From Candidatus Enterocloster excrementipullorum (GTDB lineage: Bacteria > Bacillota > Clostridia > Lachnospirales > Lachnospiraceae), in NCBI GenBank assembly GCA_019119575.1, contig DWWT01000058.1, positions 1 through 64,000 of the forward strand: 64,000 nucleotides of DNA, given 5' to 3'. Made by a program: the position numbers and the translations under genes. A model generated the notes under the pieces. The model saw only the letters and a list, made by a program, of their open reading frames with translations, was not told where the DNA came from and searched no databases. Shown here one piece after another: positions 16,234 to 23,582 of the stretch (position 1 is the stretch's first letter; every line of letters begins with the position of its first letter).

Positions 16234-16470
16234 ATGAAAATTCAAAACATTTCCGATGTAGATAAGTTTTTCAAAGTTATTGACGAATGCAAGGGCACGG
16301 TAGAGCTTGTATCACCTGAAGGCGACCGCATCAACCTCAAATCCAAACTGGCGCAGTACGTTTCCATAGCCAGTATTTTTGCCAACGGGTATATCAAAGA
16401 GCTGGATCTGGTCGCCCATGACAAGGAAGACATCGAGCGCCTAATCAAGTACATGTACCAGGGAGAATAA
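16234..16470 (+). CDS. Small HPr-fold-like protein (78 aa) lacking the phospho-histidine
   Basis: Short uncharacterised protein with a perfect AGGAGG site six bases before the ATG. By eye, its centre and end (VELVSPEGDRINLKSKLAQY, then IKELDLVAHDKEDIERLIKY) follow the strand-helix-strand-helix order of HPr. The true HPr of this window has NAKSVLSVLG and DEIEFVCDGPDEKDALEAML at the matching places. The N-terminal GLH-RPA active-site histidine of HPr is absent. An HPr-like regulatory or scaffold role is therefore only a hypothesis. It sits 3' of the PHP gene and convergent with the AI-2E family gene. Confidence 0.6.
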   Translation: MKIQNISDVDKFFKVIDECKGTVELVSPEGDRINLKSKLAQYVSIASIFANGYIKELDLVAHDKEDIERLIKYMYQGE

Positions 16471-16484
16471 GCAAGCGCTGCCTT

Positions 16485-17687
16485 TCATCCCCCGTCCGGG
16501 AGCGTGCCTCCCGGCGTCTCGCCGTTTTCGCTCTTATCCTCTGTCTTCTCCGCGCGCTCCCGCTTCCTCTGCAGGCGGCTGTTCACTCCTTCCCGCAGCA
16601 GAGCGTAAAATACGGAGCACAGAGGGATAAAGATGAGCATTCCCACCACCCCCATCATGCTCCCGCCCACGGAGACAGCGGCCAGAACCCAGATGGACGG
16701 CAGTCCCACGGAACCGCCCACCACATGGGGATAGATCAGATTGCCCTCAATCTGCTGCAGCACAAAAAAGGTGATAATAAAAATCAGAGCATCCGCAGGC
16801 GCCTCCATCAGCATAAGAAAAACACCGACGCCCATTCCGATAAACGCGCCGAAAATGGGAATCAGGGCGGTAAATGCGATGAGAACCCCTATGAGAAGGG
16901 CATAAGGCAGGCGCAGCACGGTCAGCGCGATAAAAAACATGGTTCCCAGGATCACGGCCTCCACACACTGTCCCGTGAGGAAGCTGGAGAAGGTTCTCTC
17001 CGTCAGCCGGGCAACCCCCAGTACCCGCTCCACCGCCGAATCCGGCAGGAATGCCCGAAGAAGTTTTTTTATCTGGCGGTTCAGCGTTTCCTTTTGAAGA
17101 AGAATATAGAGCGCAAAGATAAAGCCGATCAAAAAGGTGGACAGCCCGTTCACAACGGTTTTGGCCGCCAGGAAGGTGGTATTCAGCATAGAGCCTGCGC
17201 CGGTTCTGAGGAAAGAGCCCACCTCATTGAGCATCCGCGGCCAGTCCAAGGTAATCTGATTCATCTGATCAAACAGCTCCGTAAGCTCCGGATAACTCGC
17301 AAACAGCTCCTCTGCCCGTTTGAAAACCTCCCCCAGGAAAAGAGGAATGCTGCTCTGCAGGCTCATCAGGGTTTCAAAAAGCTGCGGCGTCACCACAAAG
17401 ATCACCAGGACCAAAATCCCCGACACCAGAACAATGGTAATCACCAGGCTCACCGGGCGTCTGGCCCGGCTCACGGGCCTGAAAAGCGGAAGCCTTCGCT
17501 CAATATTGCGCATGGGCACATTGAGAATAAACGCAATGGCCGCCCCCAGGATAAACGGCCAGACAAACCCCAGAAGGGTCTGTCCGACGCTGAGAATTCC
17601 TTTGTAGTTGACGGCCGCCGCCACCAAAATTACGGTGTACAGGATAAGGCCTCTGAGTTTTCGAAGCGTATCATTGTTCAGTTCCAT
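16485..17687 (-). CDS. AI-2E family transporter (PF01594 permease)
   Basis: 400-residue polytopic membrane protein with about seven to eight hydrophobic segments. It has the family signature ALLIGVLIAFTALIPIFGAF (about residues 250-275) and the late GGSVGLPSIWVLAAVSVGG loop. The family includes the TqsA AI-2 exporter and sodium/proton or lipid-linked relatives, so the substrate cannot be named. A charged cytoplasmic tail ends the protein (ERAEKTEDKSENGE). It starts 12 bases or so after the stop of the alanyl-tRNA editing gene, so the two probably form an operon. Confidence 0.85.
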   Translation of the reverse strand: MELNNDTLRKLRGLILYTVILVAAAVNYKGILSVGQTLLGFVWPFILGAAIAFILNVPMRNIERRLPLFRPVSRARRPVSLVITIVLVSGILVLVIFVVTPQLFETLMSLQSSIPLFLGEVFKRAEELFASYPELTELFDQMNQITLDWPRMLNEVGSFLRTGAGSMLNTTFLAAKTVVNGLSTFLIGFIFALYILLQKETLNRQIKKLLRAFLPDSAVERVLGVARLTERTFSSFLTGQCVEAVILGTMFFIALTVLRLPYALLIGVLIAFTALIPIFGAFIGMGVGVFLMLMEAPADALIFIITFFVLQQIEGNLIYPHVVGGSVGLPSIWVLAAVSVGGSMMGVVGMLIFIPLCSVFYALLREGVNSRLQRKRERAEKTEDKSENGETPGGTLPDGG

Positions 17688-17698
17688 ATCTTAACCCC

Positions 17699-18880
17699 TT
17701 ATTTATTCGGATAGCTGCACGCCTCCCCGGCGAAGACAGCTTCAATCTCCGTTTTCTCCGCCCGGAAGGTTCCCTGGGCCATCAGGGCGCTTCCGCCGCC
17801 CCGCCCATTCAATTTCTGGTTCATCGCCCGGCTGAGGCTCCTCATATCAAATCTGCTGCTCCCAAGCGCGTACTGGAATCCCCCGTTTCCATCCGGCGAG
17901 AACACTCCGACGACCGCGCCTTTTTCCTTTTCATAGAGCATGGTAGCAAGCTGCCGCAGCTGCGCAGGAGACAGGCCCTCTTCAAATACGGCCAGCGGTT
18001 TTTCACTCTCCGGATAGTTCTCTGCCTTCAGAGCAAACAGCTGGCGGTACAAGACCCCGATCCGCATCTCCTGATTCTGTTTTTCCTCCACCAGCTTTTT
18101 CACTGCTTCCGGCACCCATCCCAGCTTTGCCGACAGAAGCACGGACAGCTCCGTCATATCATCCAGGCGCATCCGATAGTCCTCCACAGCCCGGCGGCCG
18201 CAGAGCATGGATATCCGGACGCCGCCCTTGTAGTGGATCATCCCCCGTATTTTAATTATGCCCACTTCCCCGGTTCTCTCTACATGGGTTCCGCAGCAGG
18301 CGCAGATATCGCCTCCAGGAATCTCTACAATCCGTACCTGGCCGGTGAGTTCCTTCTTGCTCCGGTAGTCCAGGCTTTTCCGTTCTTCCTCGGAGGGATA
18401 AAATACACGGATCCCAACATTCTCATATATAAGCGCGTTGGCCGCATCCTCCAGACTGACCAGATCCTCCTTTGTCAAAAGGCCGTTAAAATCAACGGTC
18501 ACTTCCTCCGCTCCCATGTGAAAGCCCACATTGTCATATCCAAAGCGGCTGTGTATCAGCCCGGAAAGGATATGCTCCCCTGTATGCTGCTGCATGTTGT
18601 CCAGCCGGTACTGCCAATCCACAATCCCCTCTGTCATCGTGCCGGGTGCTAAAGGGCGGTCCACCTCATGGTCAATCGCTCCGTTTTTTTCGTGAACCGA
18701 CAGCACCGATGCCTCACCCAGCGTTCCGCGGTCCGATGGCTGTCCTCCTCCCTCCGGATAAAAAGCAGTCTGGTCAAGCCGGACAAGCCAGGTGCCTTTT
18801 TTTGACTCCCGGCAGTCCGTCACCGTGCACATAAAGCGCTTCACATAGGGGTACTGATAATACAGCCGATTCTGATCCAT
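17699..18880 (-). CDS. Alanyl-tRNA editing protein (AlaX-L type) with DHHA1-like C-terminus
   Basis: Free-standing editing enzyme that removes serine or glycine from mischarged tRNA-Ala; 393 residues. The AlaRS second-additional-domain zinc site is intact: HTGEH at 99-103 and the CACCGTH motif at 193-199. The N-terminal AFYPEGGGQPSDRG loop is typical of AlaRS/AlaX. The C-terminal 140 residues resemble DHHA1 (GRGGGSALMAQGTF), placing it in the long AlaX-L group. It is the first gene of a likely two-gene unit with the AI-2E protein. A tRNA-Ala gene lies elsewhere in the window, but no link is implied. Confidence 0.88.
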   Translation of the reverse strand: MDQNRLYYQYPYVKRFMCTVTDCRESKKGTWLVRLDQTAFYPEGGGQPSDRGTLGEASVLSVHEKNGAIDHEVDRPLAPGTMTEGIVDWQYRLDNMQQHTGEHILSGLIHSRFGYDNVGFHMGAEEVTVDFNGLLTKEDLVSLEDAANALIYENVGIRVFYPSEEERKSLDYRSKKELTGQVRIVEIPGGDICACCGTHVERTGEVGIIKIRGMIHYKGGVRISMLCGRRAVEDYRMRLDDMTELSVLLSAKLGWVPEAVKKLVEEKQNQEMRIGVLYRQLFALKAENYPESEKPLAVFEEGLSPAQLRQLATMLYEKEKGAVVGVFSPDGNGGFQYALGSSRFDMRSLSRAMNQKLNGRGGGSALMAQGTFRAEKTEIEAVFAGEACSYPNK

Positions 18881-18918
18881 CTTTTCTGCCTCTCTTCTTT
18901 CTTCTGTCCTGCGTGAAA

Positions 18919-18962
18919 GACGGCATCCTCCTGCCCGGCTGATGCGGGACAGGAGGGCCGTC
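18919..18962. other. Strong hairpin between divergent genes
   Basis: GACGGC-at-CCTCCTG-c-CC pairs with GGG-a-CAGGAGG-g-CCGTC across a nine-base loop. On the minus strand it lies in the 5' leader of the editing-protein gene and is followed by TTTCAC, too weak a tail for a firm terminator call. A leader attenuator is possible. Confidence 0.4.
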
Positions 18963-19039
18963 GATTATTATGGCCCATTGTATCATATTTTCCATGCATG
19001 TACCATAAAATTTTCCCTTATTTTTGCAATTCACCGGAA

Positions 19040-19067
19040 ACATGTGCAAGCCGGGGGTCATATGATA
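19040..19067 (+). promoter_or_regulatory. Candidate sigma-K-type promoter for the Cys-rich gene
   Basis: AC (19040-19041), 17 bp, CATATGATA (19059-19067) fits the sporulation sigma-K consensus (AC, 16-17 bp, CATAnnnTA). The predicted start would give a leader of about 26 nt ending at the GGAGG site. No convincing sigma-A pair is present nearby. The match is short and could be chance. Confidence 0.4.
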
Positions 19068-19100
19068 CAGTGTAATCAATCTTTTTATGGAGGAACGAAC

Positions 19101-19331
19101 ATGAGTGATGTAGCGGCAACAAACTGCGGTTGTGACTGTGGATGCGGATGCGGGACGGGAGGAGGCTTCAATTTCATTTGGCTCATCCTGATTCTCTGCT
19201 GCTGCTGTGGAGGCGGCATTGGCGGCGGTTTCGAACATAACAACTGCGGCTGTGGATGCGGGTGCAGCGAAATTATCTGGATCCTTCTGATCCTGTGCTG
19301 CTGCGGCGGTGGAAACGGCTCCTGCTGCTGA
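19101..19331 (+). CDS. Cys/Gly-rich duplicated mini-protein (76 aa, 18 Cys)
   Basis: Unrecognised small protein with 18 cysteines in 76 residues and an internal duplication. Unit 1 is NCGCDCGCGCG, a glycine turn, FIWLILIL and CCCCGGG. Unit 2 is NCGCGCGCS, IIWILLIL and CCCGGGNGSCC. Each unit is a CG-alternating stretch, then an eight-residue hydrophobic strand or helix, then a Cys cluster. ATG 19101 follows GGAGG with seven bases spacing. The hydrophobic GG-FxxWLILIL core faintly recalls YjcZ-type sporulation proteins, and a sigma-K-like promoter precedes it, so a spore coat, disulfide-crosslinked or metal-binding role is plausible but unproven. Confidence 0.75.
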   Translation: MSDVAATNCGCDCGCGCGTGGGFNFIWLILILCCCCGGGIGGGFEHNNCGCGCGCSEIIWILLILCCCGGGNGSCC

Positions 19332-19501
19332 TCCGGCATGTCTTGCCAAAGAGAGGAATCTGCTCTCCTGCCTTTCGGCCCGGAAAATGAAGGCTTATCC
19401 CGCCATTTCCCGCCGGCCGAATGCAGAAGCGGATTCCCCGCCTTACATGCGCAGGCGGAGGCTCCCTTTCGGATGCCCCCGCCTTTTTCGCGCCCGCGCT
19501 T

Positions 19502-19657
19502 TTATCTTCCCTGCTCTCTGCCCGAACGGCCCGGCGGATTGACGCGGCCCGGCTCCCTCCTCTTGTTTCCAAATCCTCTGGGAACCTGCTTCTCCCGCGC
19601 GCAGTCCTCATCTATTTCATAAACCGCATTGCCCTCGATTACAAGACGGCTGTACAT
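19502..19657 (-). CDS. Small conserved-looking protein (51 aa), unknown function
   Basis: ATG 19655-19657 is preceded by a perfect AGGAGG eight bases upstream. The N-terminus MYSRLVIEGNAVYEIDEDC is well ordered (beta-hairpin-like, acidic end). The remainder (KQVPRGFGNKRREPGRVNPP) is basic and probably disordered. I believe similar short proteins starting M-S-VEGNA-YEIDE-C occur in Lachnospiraceae, but I cannot verify it here. It is divergent from the 151-aa gene. The 170 bp between this gene and the Cys-rich gene shows no further feature. Confidence 0.55.
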   Translation of the reverse strand: MYSRLVIEGNAVYEIDEDCAREKQVPRGFGNKRREPGRVNPPGRSGREQGR

Positions 19658-19734
19658 GGAACCTTCCTCCTTAAATTTTGAGCTACACTCTAATATATGC
19701 GGAATACTTTGCATGGAACAGAGGTTCCCGGCAT

Positions 19735-20190
19735 ATGTTAAAACAAACTAAGAAAAAGCTGGTGACACAGCGCATGAATCCATCAGACGAATATAAGCTC
19801 ACAGACCTGGACTATCTGATCGGGGATCACCACCTTCAGATGATCAAGGCAGCCCTCCCCTACCTGAATGTCCCGGAACAGCGGGCTGTCTCCCTATTTG
19901 TAAAATTTCAGGAGCTTCGCAGAACCTTTGAACTCTTTGAGACCGAGGAGGTGGCTTCCATGGGAATCTGCTCTCTGGACCAGGGACAGCGCCCCGGCTC
20001 CATCCGCGATCTCTTAAGGGCCATACGCCCTTACGGGAATCCCGCAGAACAGGATCTGATCGACATGGCTCAAAACTTTATGGACGGCCAGACTCCCATG
20101 GAGCAGCTCCGCCGTTTTCTCACCCCTGAGCAGCAGTCGCGGTTTGAGACCATGCAGATGGTCATCTCCGCCATACAGGCCATGGCTTAG
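19735..20190 (+). CDS. Hypothetical protein (151 aa), possibly with coiled/helical bundle
   Basis: Predicted cytosolic, mostly helical protein with no signal peptide and no motif I can name. The middle reads ALPYLNVPEQRAVSLFVKFQ and the end TPMEQLRRFLTPEQQSRFET. These repeated short helices with leucine/glutamine faces are common in small Clostridia sporulation or regulatory proteins. The ATG at 19735 follows AGAGG ten bases upstream; an earlier in-frame ATG at 19678 lacks an RBS. The next gene begins 55 bases downstream and shares the same helical, charged style, so the two are probably one operon. Confidence 0.6.
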   Translation: MLKQTKKKLVTQRMNPSDEYKLTDLDYLIGDHHLQMIKAALPYLNVPEQRAVSLFVKFQELRRTFELFETEEVASMGICSLDQGQRPGSIRDLLRAIRPYGNPAEQDLIDMAQNFMDGQTPMEQLRRFLTPEQQSRFETMQMVISAIQAMA

Positions 20191-20244
20191 ATGTTGCCTG
20201 GCCCGAAGCATTATTCAATTTTGCAAGAAAGGACTACATAACCC

Positions 20245-20526
20245 ATGGATGACACCTGGAAAAAAGATCCCCGCCTGGCCTCCATGAGCCAGGAAAAGCT
20301 GGAGCTCTTAACCAATTTTTCTGAGCGCCTCAAGCAGACGGACAAAAGCAGCCTGATGGATGCCTTTCTCTCCATCAACCGGGAAGCGCAGCAAAAGGGC
20401 CTCTCCTTCAACGACCGCGAGACCGCCCTTCTGGTAAATATTTTAAGCGCCCACATGCCTCCATCTGAAAAAAAGAAGATCAATCTTCTGAAAATGCTGT
20501 CAAAAAAGCTGGCCAGCCCCCATTAA
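20245..20526 (+). CDS. Hypothetical protein (93 aa), partner of the preceding gene
   Basis: Short helical, highly charged protein (LELLTNFSERLKQTDKSSLM; SEKKKINLLKMLSKKLASPH) without transmembrane segments or known domain. The start MDDTWKKDPRLASMSQEKLE has GAAAGGA about ten bases upstream. It lies 54 bp after the 151-aa gene on the same strand. Its last codons double as the right part of the leuS terminator stem on the other strand, so the two convergent genes share sequence at their ends. I do not recognise a function. Confidence 0.6.
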   Translation: MDDTWKKDPRLASMSQEKLELLTNFSERLKQTDKSSLMDAFLSINREAQQKGLSFNDRETALLVNILSAHMPPSEKKKINLLKMLSKKLASPH

Positions 20527-20544
20527 GCGGGGGCTATGCCAGCC
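20502..20544 (-). terminator. leuS terminator, overlapping the end of the convergent gene
   Basis: Minus strand GGCTGGC-AT-AGCCCCC-GCTTAAT-GGGGGCT-G-GCCAGC followed by TTTTTT. It occupies the last codons and stop of the 93-aa gene on the plus strand. Confidence 0.85.
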
Positions 20545-20570
20545 TTCTCCCTGTCCATTTGCAGCTGTTT

Positions 20571-22985
20571 TTATTTTACCACCAGATTCACAATCCGGCC
20601 GGGAACATAGATCTCCTTCACCACATTTCCCGTAATCTTTTCTGCGGCGGCCTCCTTGCCCTTTGCAATGGCCTCCTCCTTGGAGATGTCCGCGGGAACT
20701 GTGATTACGGCCCGGGTTTTTCCGTTCACCTGGACGGCGATCTCGATCTCGTCGTCCTTCATGGCCTCCTCGTCGCACTCCGGCCACTGGGCATGGAACA
20801 CGCTGTCCGTGCCGCCCAGCTGCTGCCACAGCTCTTCTCCCAGATGGGGAGCAAAGGGCGCTAAAAGAACCACAAATGTCCTCAAGGTCTCCTTATCAAT
20901 GCCTCCCTCCTTCTTGGCCAGGTCAATGAGCTTGTTGTTGTATTCCATAAAGCCGGACACAACGGTGTTTAAGCTGAACTGGTTGAAGCGCTGCTCGATG
21001 TCGTAGACCAGCTTGTGGCGGATCTTCAACATTTCCTTGGAGGGCGCAACGTCTTTGTCCTTGTTGTCCATCACCAGGTTCCAGAAGCGGTTGAGGAAAC
21101 GGGACACACCTTCAATTCCCCGGTCGTCCCACTCCGCGTCAAGTTCCGGCGGGCCCACAAAGAGCTCATAGAGCCGCAGGGAATCGCAGCCGTAATCCCG
21201 CACCAGATCGTCGGGGGAGACCACATTTCCCTTGGACTTGCTCATCTTGATGCCGTTCTTGCCCGTGATCATGCCCTGGTTGAAGAGCTTGGTGAATGGC
21301 TCGTCAAAATCAATCACACCGATGTCGCAGAGGAACTTGGTGTAGAACCGGGAATACAGAAGGTGCAGCACCGCGTGCTCTACGCCGCCGATGTACATAT
21401 CCACGGGAAGGTATTTGTCCGCCTTCTCCCGGGACACCAGCTCCTTGTCATTGTGGTTGTCCACGTAGCGCAGGAAGTACCAGGAGGAACCGGCCCACTG
21501 GGGCATGGTGTTGGTCTCGCGCTTTGCGGGGGCGCCGCACACCGGGCAGGTGCAGTTCACCCACTCGTCGATGGCCGCCAAGGGGGACTCGCCGGTGCCG
21601 GTGGGCTGGTAGCTCTCCACATCGGGAAGGGTAAGGGGCAGCTCCTCCTCGGGAACCGGCACGCAGCCGCACTTGGGGCAGTGAATGATCGGGATGGGCT
21701 CGCCCCAGTAGCGCTGGCGGGAGAATACCCAGTCTCTCAGCTTGTAGTTGACGGTCTTGCGGCCAAAGCCCTTCTCCTCGATGATGTGGGGGGCCTCCTT
21801 CTTGAGAACCGCGGACTCCATGCCGTTCCACTCGCCGGAGTTGATCATGGTGCCGTTCGCCTCCGTGTAGGCCTCGGTCATATTTTCAATTTCCTTCCCG
21901 TCCTTTGCGATAACCTGGACAATGGGAAGGCCGAATTTCTTTGCAAATTCAAAGTCTCTGTCGTCATGGGCAGGCACGCACATGATGGCGCCGGTGCCGT
22001 AGTCAGCCAGCACGTAGTCGGACAGCCAGATGGGCGTCTTTGCCCCGTTTAAGGGGTTGATGGCGTAGCTTCCGGTGAAAACGCCTGTCTTCTCCTTGGC
22101 CTGCATCCGGTCCACGTTGGAGCGCATGGAGGAATCAAAAATGTACTTCTCCACCGCTTCTCTCGTCTCGTCCGTGGCCAGGCTCTTTGCCAGGGCATGC
22201 TCCGGAGCCAGCACCATAAAGGTTGCGCCGTAAAGGGTATCCGGGCGGGTGGTATAGACCGTGATCTTCTCATCCCTGCCGTCGATGGGGAACTCCACCT
22301 CCGCGCCGTAGGATTTGCCGATCCAGTCGGTCTGCATCTTCTTTACCTTCTCCGGCCAGTCAAGCTTATCCAGGTCATTTAACAGGCGCTCGGCGTAGGC
22401 CGTGATCTTCAACATCCACTGGCGCAGGTTCTTCTTGGTCACCGGGGTGCCGCAGCGCTCGCAGCAGCCGTTGACCACCTCTTCGTTGGCCAGGCCGGTC
22501 TTGCAGGAGGGACACCAGTTGATGGGGAACTCCTTCTCATAAGCCAGGCCCTTCTTAAACATCTGCACAAAGATCCACTGGGTCCACTTATAGAAGCCGG
22601 GATCCGTGGTGTTGACCTCCATATCCCAGTCATAGATGGCCGCGATCTGCTTGATCTGCTTCTTGATATTCGCGATATTCTCCGCCGTGGATTTTGCGGG
22701 GTGCACGCCCATCTTGATGGCGTAGTTCTCAGCGGGCAGGCCGAAGGCGTCCCAGCCCATGGGGTGGATCACATACTTGCCCTTTAAGAGCTGGTAGCGG
22801 CTCCACACATCGGAGATCACATAGCCCCTCCAGTGGCCCACATGAAGGCCGCTGCCCGAAGGGTAGGGGAACATGTCAAGACAGTAGTATTTCTCTTTCT
22901 TTCCGTCGTTTACGTTGATGGGATTCTTCTCCCAGTTTTCCCGCCATTTCTTTTCAATGGCGCTGTGGTTGTAGGGTGATGCCAT
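20571..22985 (-). CDS. leuS: Leucyl-tRNA synthetase
   Basis: Charges tRNA-Leu with leucine; 804 residues from ATG 22983-22985, the usual bacterial LeuRS size. It has the class I signature HVGH at residues 48-51 (GSGLHVGHWRGY) and KMSKS near residue 578 (NGIKMSKSKGN). The CP1 editing domain lies between, with the CxxC zinc-type segments WCPSCKTGLANEEV and CCERCGTP. The C-terminal anticodon-binding and tail domains end with IYVPGRIVNLVVK. GGAGG lies nine bases before the start; an earlier in-frame ATG at 23036 lies inside the leader repeat and is rejected. Expression is controlled by the T-box leader upstream. Confidence 0.97.
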   Translation of the reverse strand: MASPYNHSAIEKKWRENWEKNPINVNDGKKEKYYCLDMFPYPSGSGLHVGHWRGYVISDVWSRYQLLKGKYVIHPMGWDAFGLPAENYAIKMGVHPAKSTAENIANIKKQIKQIAAIYDWDMEVNTTDPGFYKWTQWIFVQMFKKGLAYEKEFPINWCPSCKTGLANEEVVNGCCERCGTPVTKKNLRQWMLKITAYAERLLNDLDKLDWPEKVKKMQTDWIGKSYGAEVEFPIDGRDEKITVYTTRPDTLYGATFMVLAPEHALAKSLATDETREAVEKYIFDSSMRSNVDRMQAKEKTGVFTGSYAINPLNGAKTPIWLSDYVLADYGTGAIMCVPAHDDRDFEFAKKFGLPIVQVIAKDGKEIENMTEAYTEANGTMINSGEWNGMESAVLKKEAPHIIEEKGFGRKTVNYKLRDWVFSRQRYWGEPIPIIHCPKCGCVPVPEEELPLTLPDVESYQPTGTGESPLAAIDEWVNCTCPVCGAPAKRETNTMPQWAGSSWYFLRYVDNHNDKELVSREKADKYLPVDMYIGGVEHAVLHLLYSRFYTKFLCDIGVIDFDEPFTKLFNQGMITGKNGIKMSKSKGNVVSPDDLVRDYGCDSLRLYELFVGPPELDAEWDDRGIEGVSRFLNRFWNLVMDNKDKDVAPSKEMLKIRHKLVYDIEQRFNQFSLNTVVSGFMEYNNKLIDLAKKEGGIDKETLRTFVVLLAPFAPHLGEELWQQLGGTDSVFHAQWPECDEEAMKDDEIEIAVQVNGKTRAVITVPADISKEEAIAKGKEAAAEKITGNVVKEIYVPGRIVNLVVK

Positions 22986-23028
22986 AGTGTTTCTTCCTCC
23001 ATCTTGGTGATGCGCGAACCGGCGGGCA

Positions 23029-23155
23029 GCGCCCAAAAGACGGGCGCTAAGTGCTCATAACAATACATCGTACTAGGCTCGAAAAAACCTCGCCAAGTAC
23101 TCTGCATGTATCGCACGTAAGCGCCCAAAAGACGGGCGCTAAGTGCTCATAACAA
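23029..23155. repeat. 35-bp direct repeat pair enclosing an imperfect palindrome, in the leuS leader
   Basis: The 35-bp sequence GCGCCCAAAAGACGGGCGCT plus AAGTGCTCATAACAA occurs exactly at 23029-23063 and 23121-23155. Each copy contains a perfect six-base GCGCCC/GGGCGC hairpin. Between them lies an imperfect palindrome with TACAT...ATGTA, GTACT...AGTAC and GGC...GCC arms around a T-run. The whole 127-bp element sits after the T-box terminator and before the leuS RBS, so it is transcribed in every full-length leuS mRNA. Confidence 0.8.
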
Positions 23156-23448
23156 AAAGCCTGCGCCTCTATCCCTAGAGACGCAGGCCTAACCCGCGCG
23201 GTACCACTCTGTTTCACACGGAAATCCCGTGTGCTCTCGATCCTCCTATAACGGTGAGGGCTCCGGCCTGGCTTACACAGATTTCTGGGACTTCCCCGAA
23301 AAATCCTTCGGCGGGCAACTCGAGGGCCAGTTCAGCAGGCCCCAGCCGCCGGCTTCCACCTCCCGCCGGCTCTCTGCAGGCTCTGACGCTGCTTACTACT
23401 CCCTGTCATGGTATTTCCGGCAGCCGCTTGGAACAGCTGCCTATGCTG
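23154..23448 (-). promoter_or_regulatory. T-box leader of leuS
   Basis: Tertiary-structure RNA that binds uncharged tRNA-Leu and allows read-through. The T-box bulge segment AGAGTGGTACCGCGCGGGTT is at 23191-23210. It is followed by the terminator GCCTGCGTCTC...GAGGCGCAGGC-TTTTT (23154-23188), which competes with an antiterminator formed by the T-box. The 5' part (about 23290-23430) can form Stem I. A plausible specifier is the CTG in GAACTGGCC near 23330, a leucine codon, but I did not fold it. Confidence 0.9.
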
Positions 23449-23454
23449 AATCAT

Positions 23455-23483
23455 AATTTAGCATATTTGGACGGGGGTGTCAA
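23455..23483 (-). promoter_or_regulatory. leuS promoter
   Basis: -35 TTGACA (23478-23483), 17-bp spacer, -10 TAATTT-type box read TAAATT (23455-23460) on the minus strand. The transcript leader to leuS is about 460 nt. Confidence 0.8.
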
Positions 23484-23582
23484 CTGTTTTTCTTGACCGC
23501 CCGCCCTGGCATATTTCCCCAAAATATTGTATACTTCTTTGTAATGATTGATTCCAATGATAACAACAGGAGGCTGACATCC

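Noticed and set aside
23029-23155. Possible CRISPR array
   Set aside because: Only two repeat copies, with a palindromic 57-bp spacer and no cas genes in the window.
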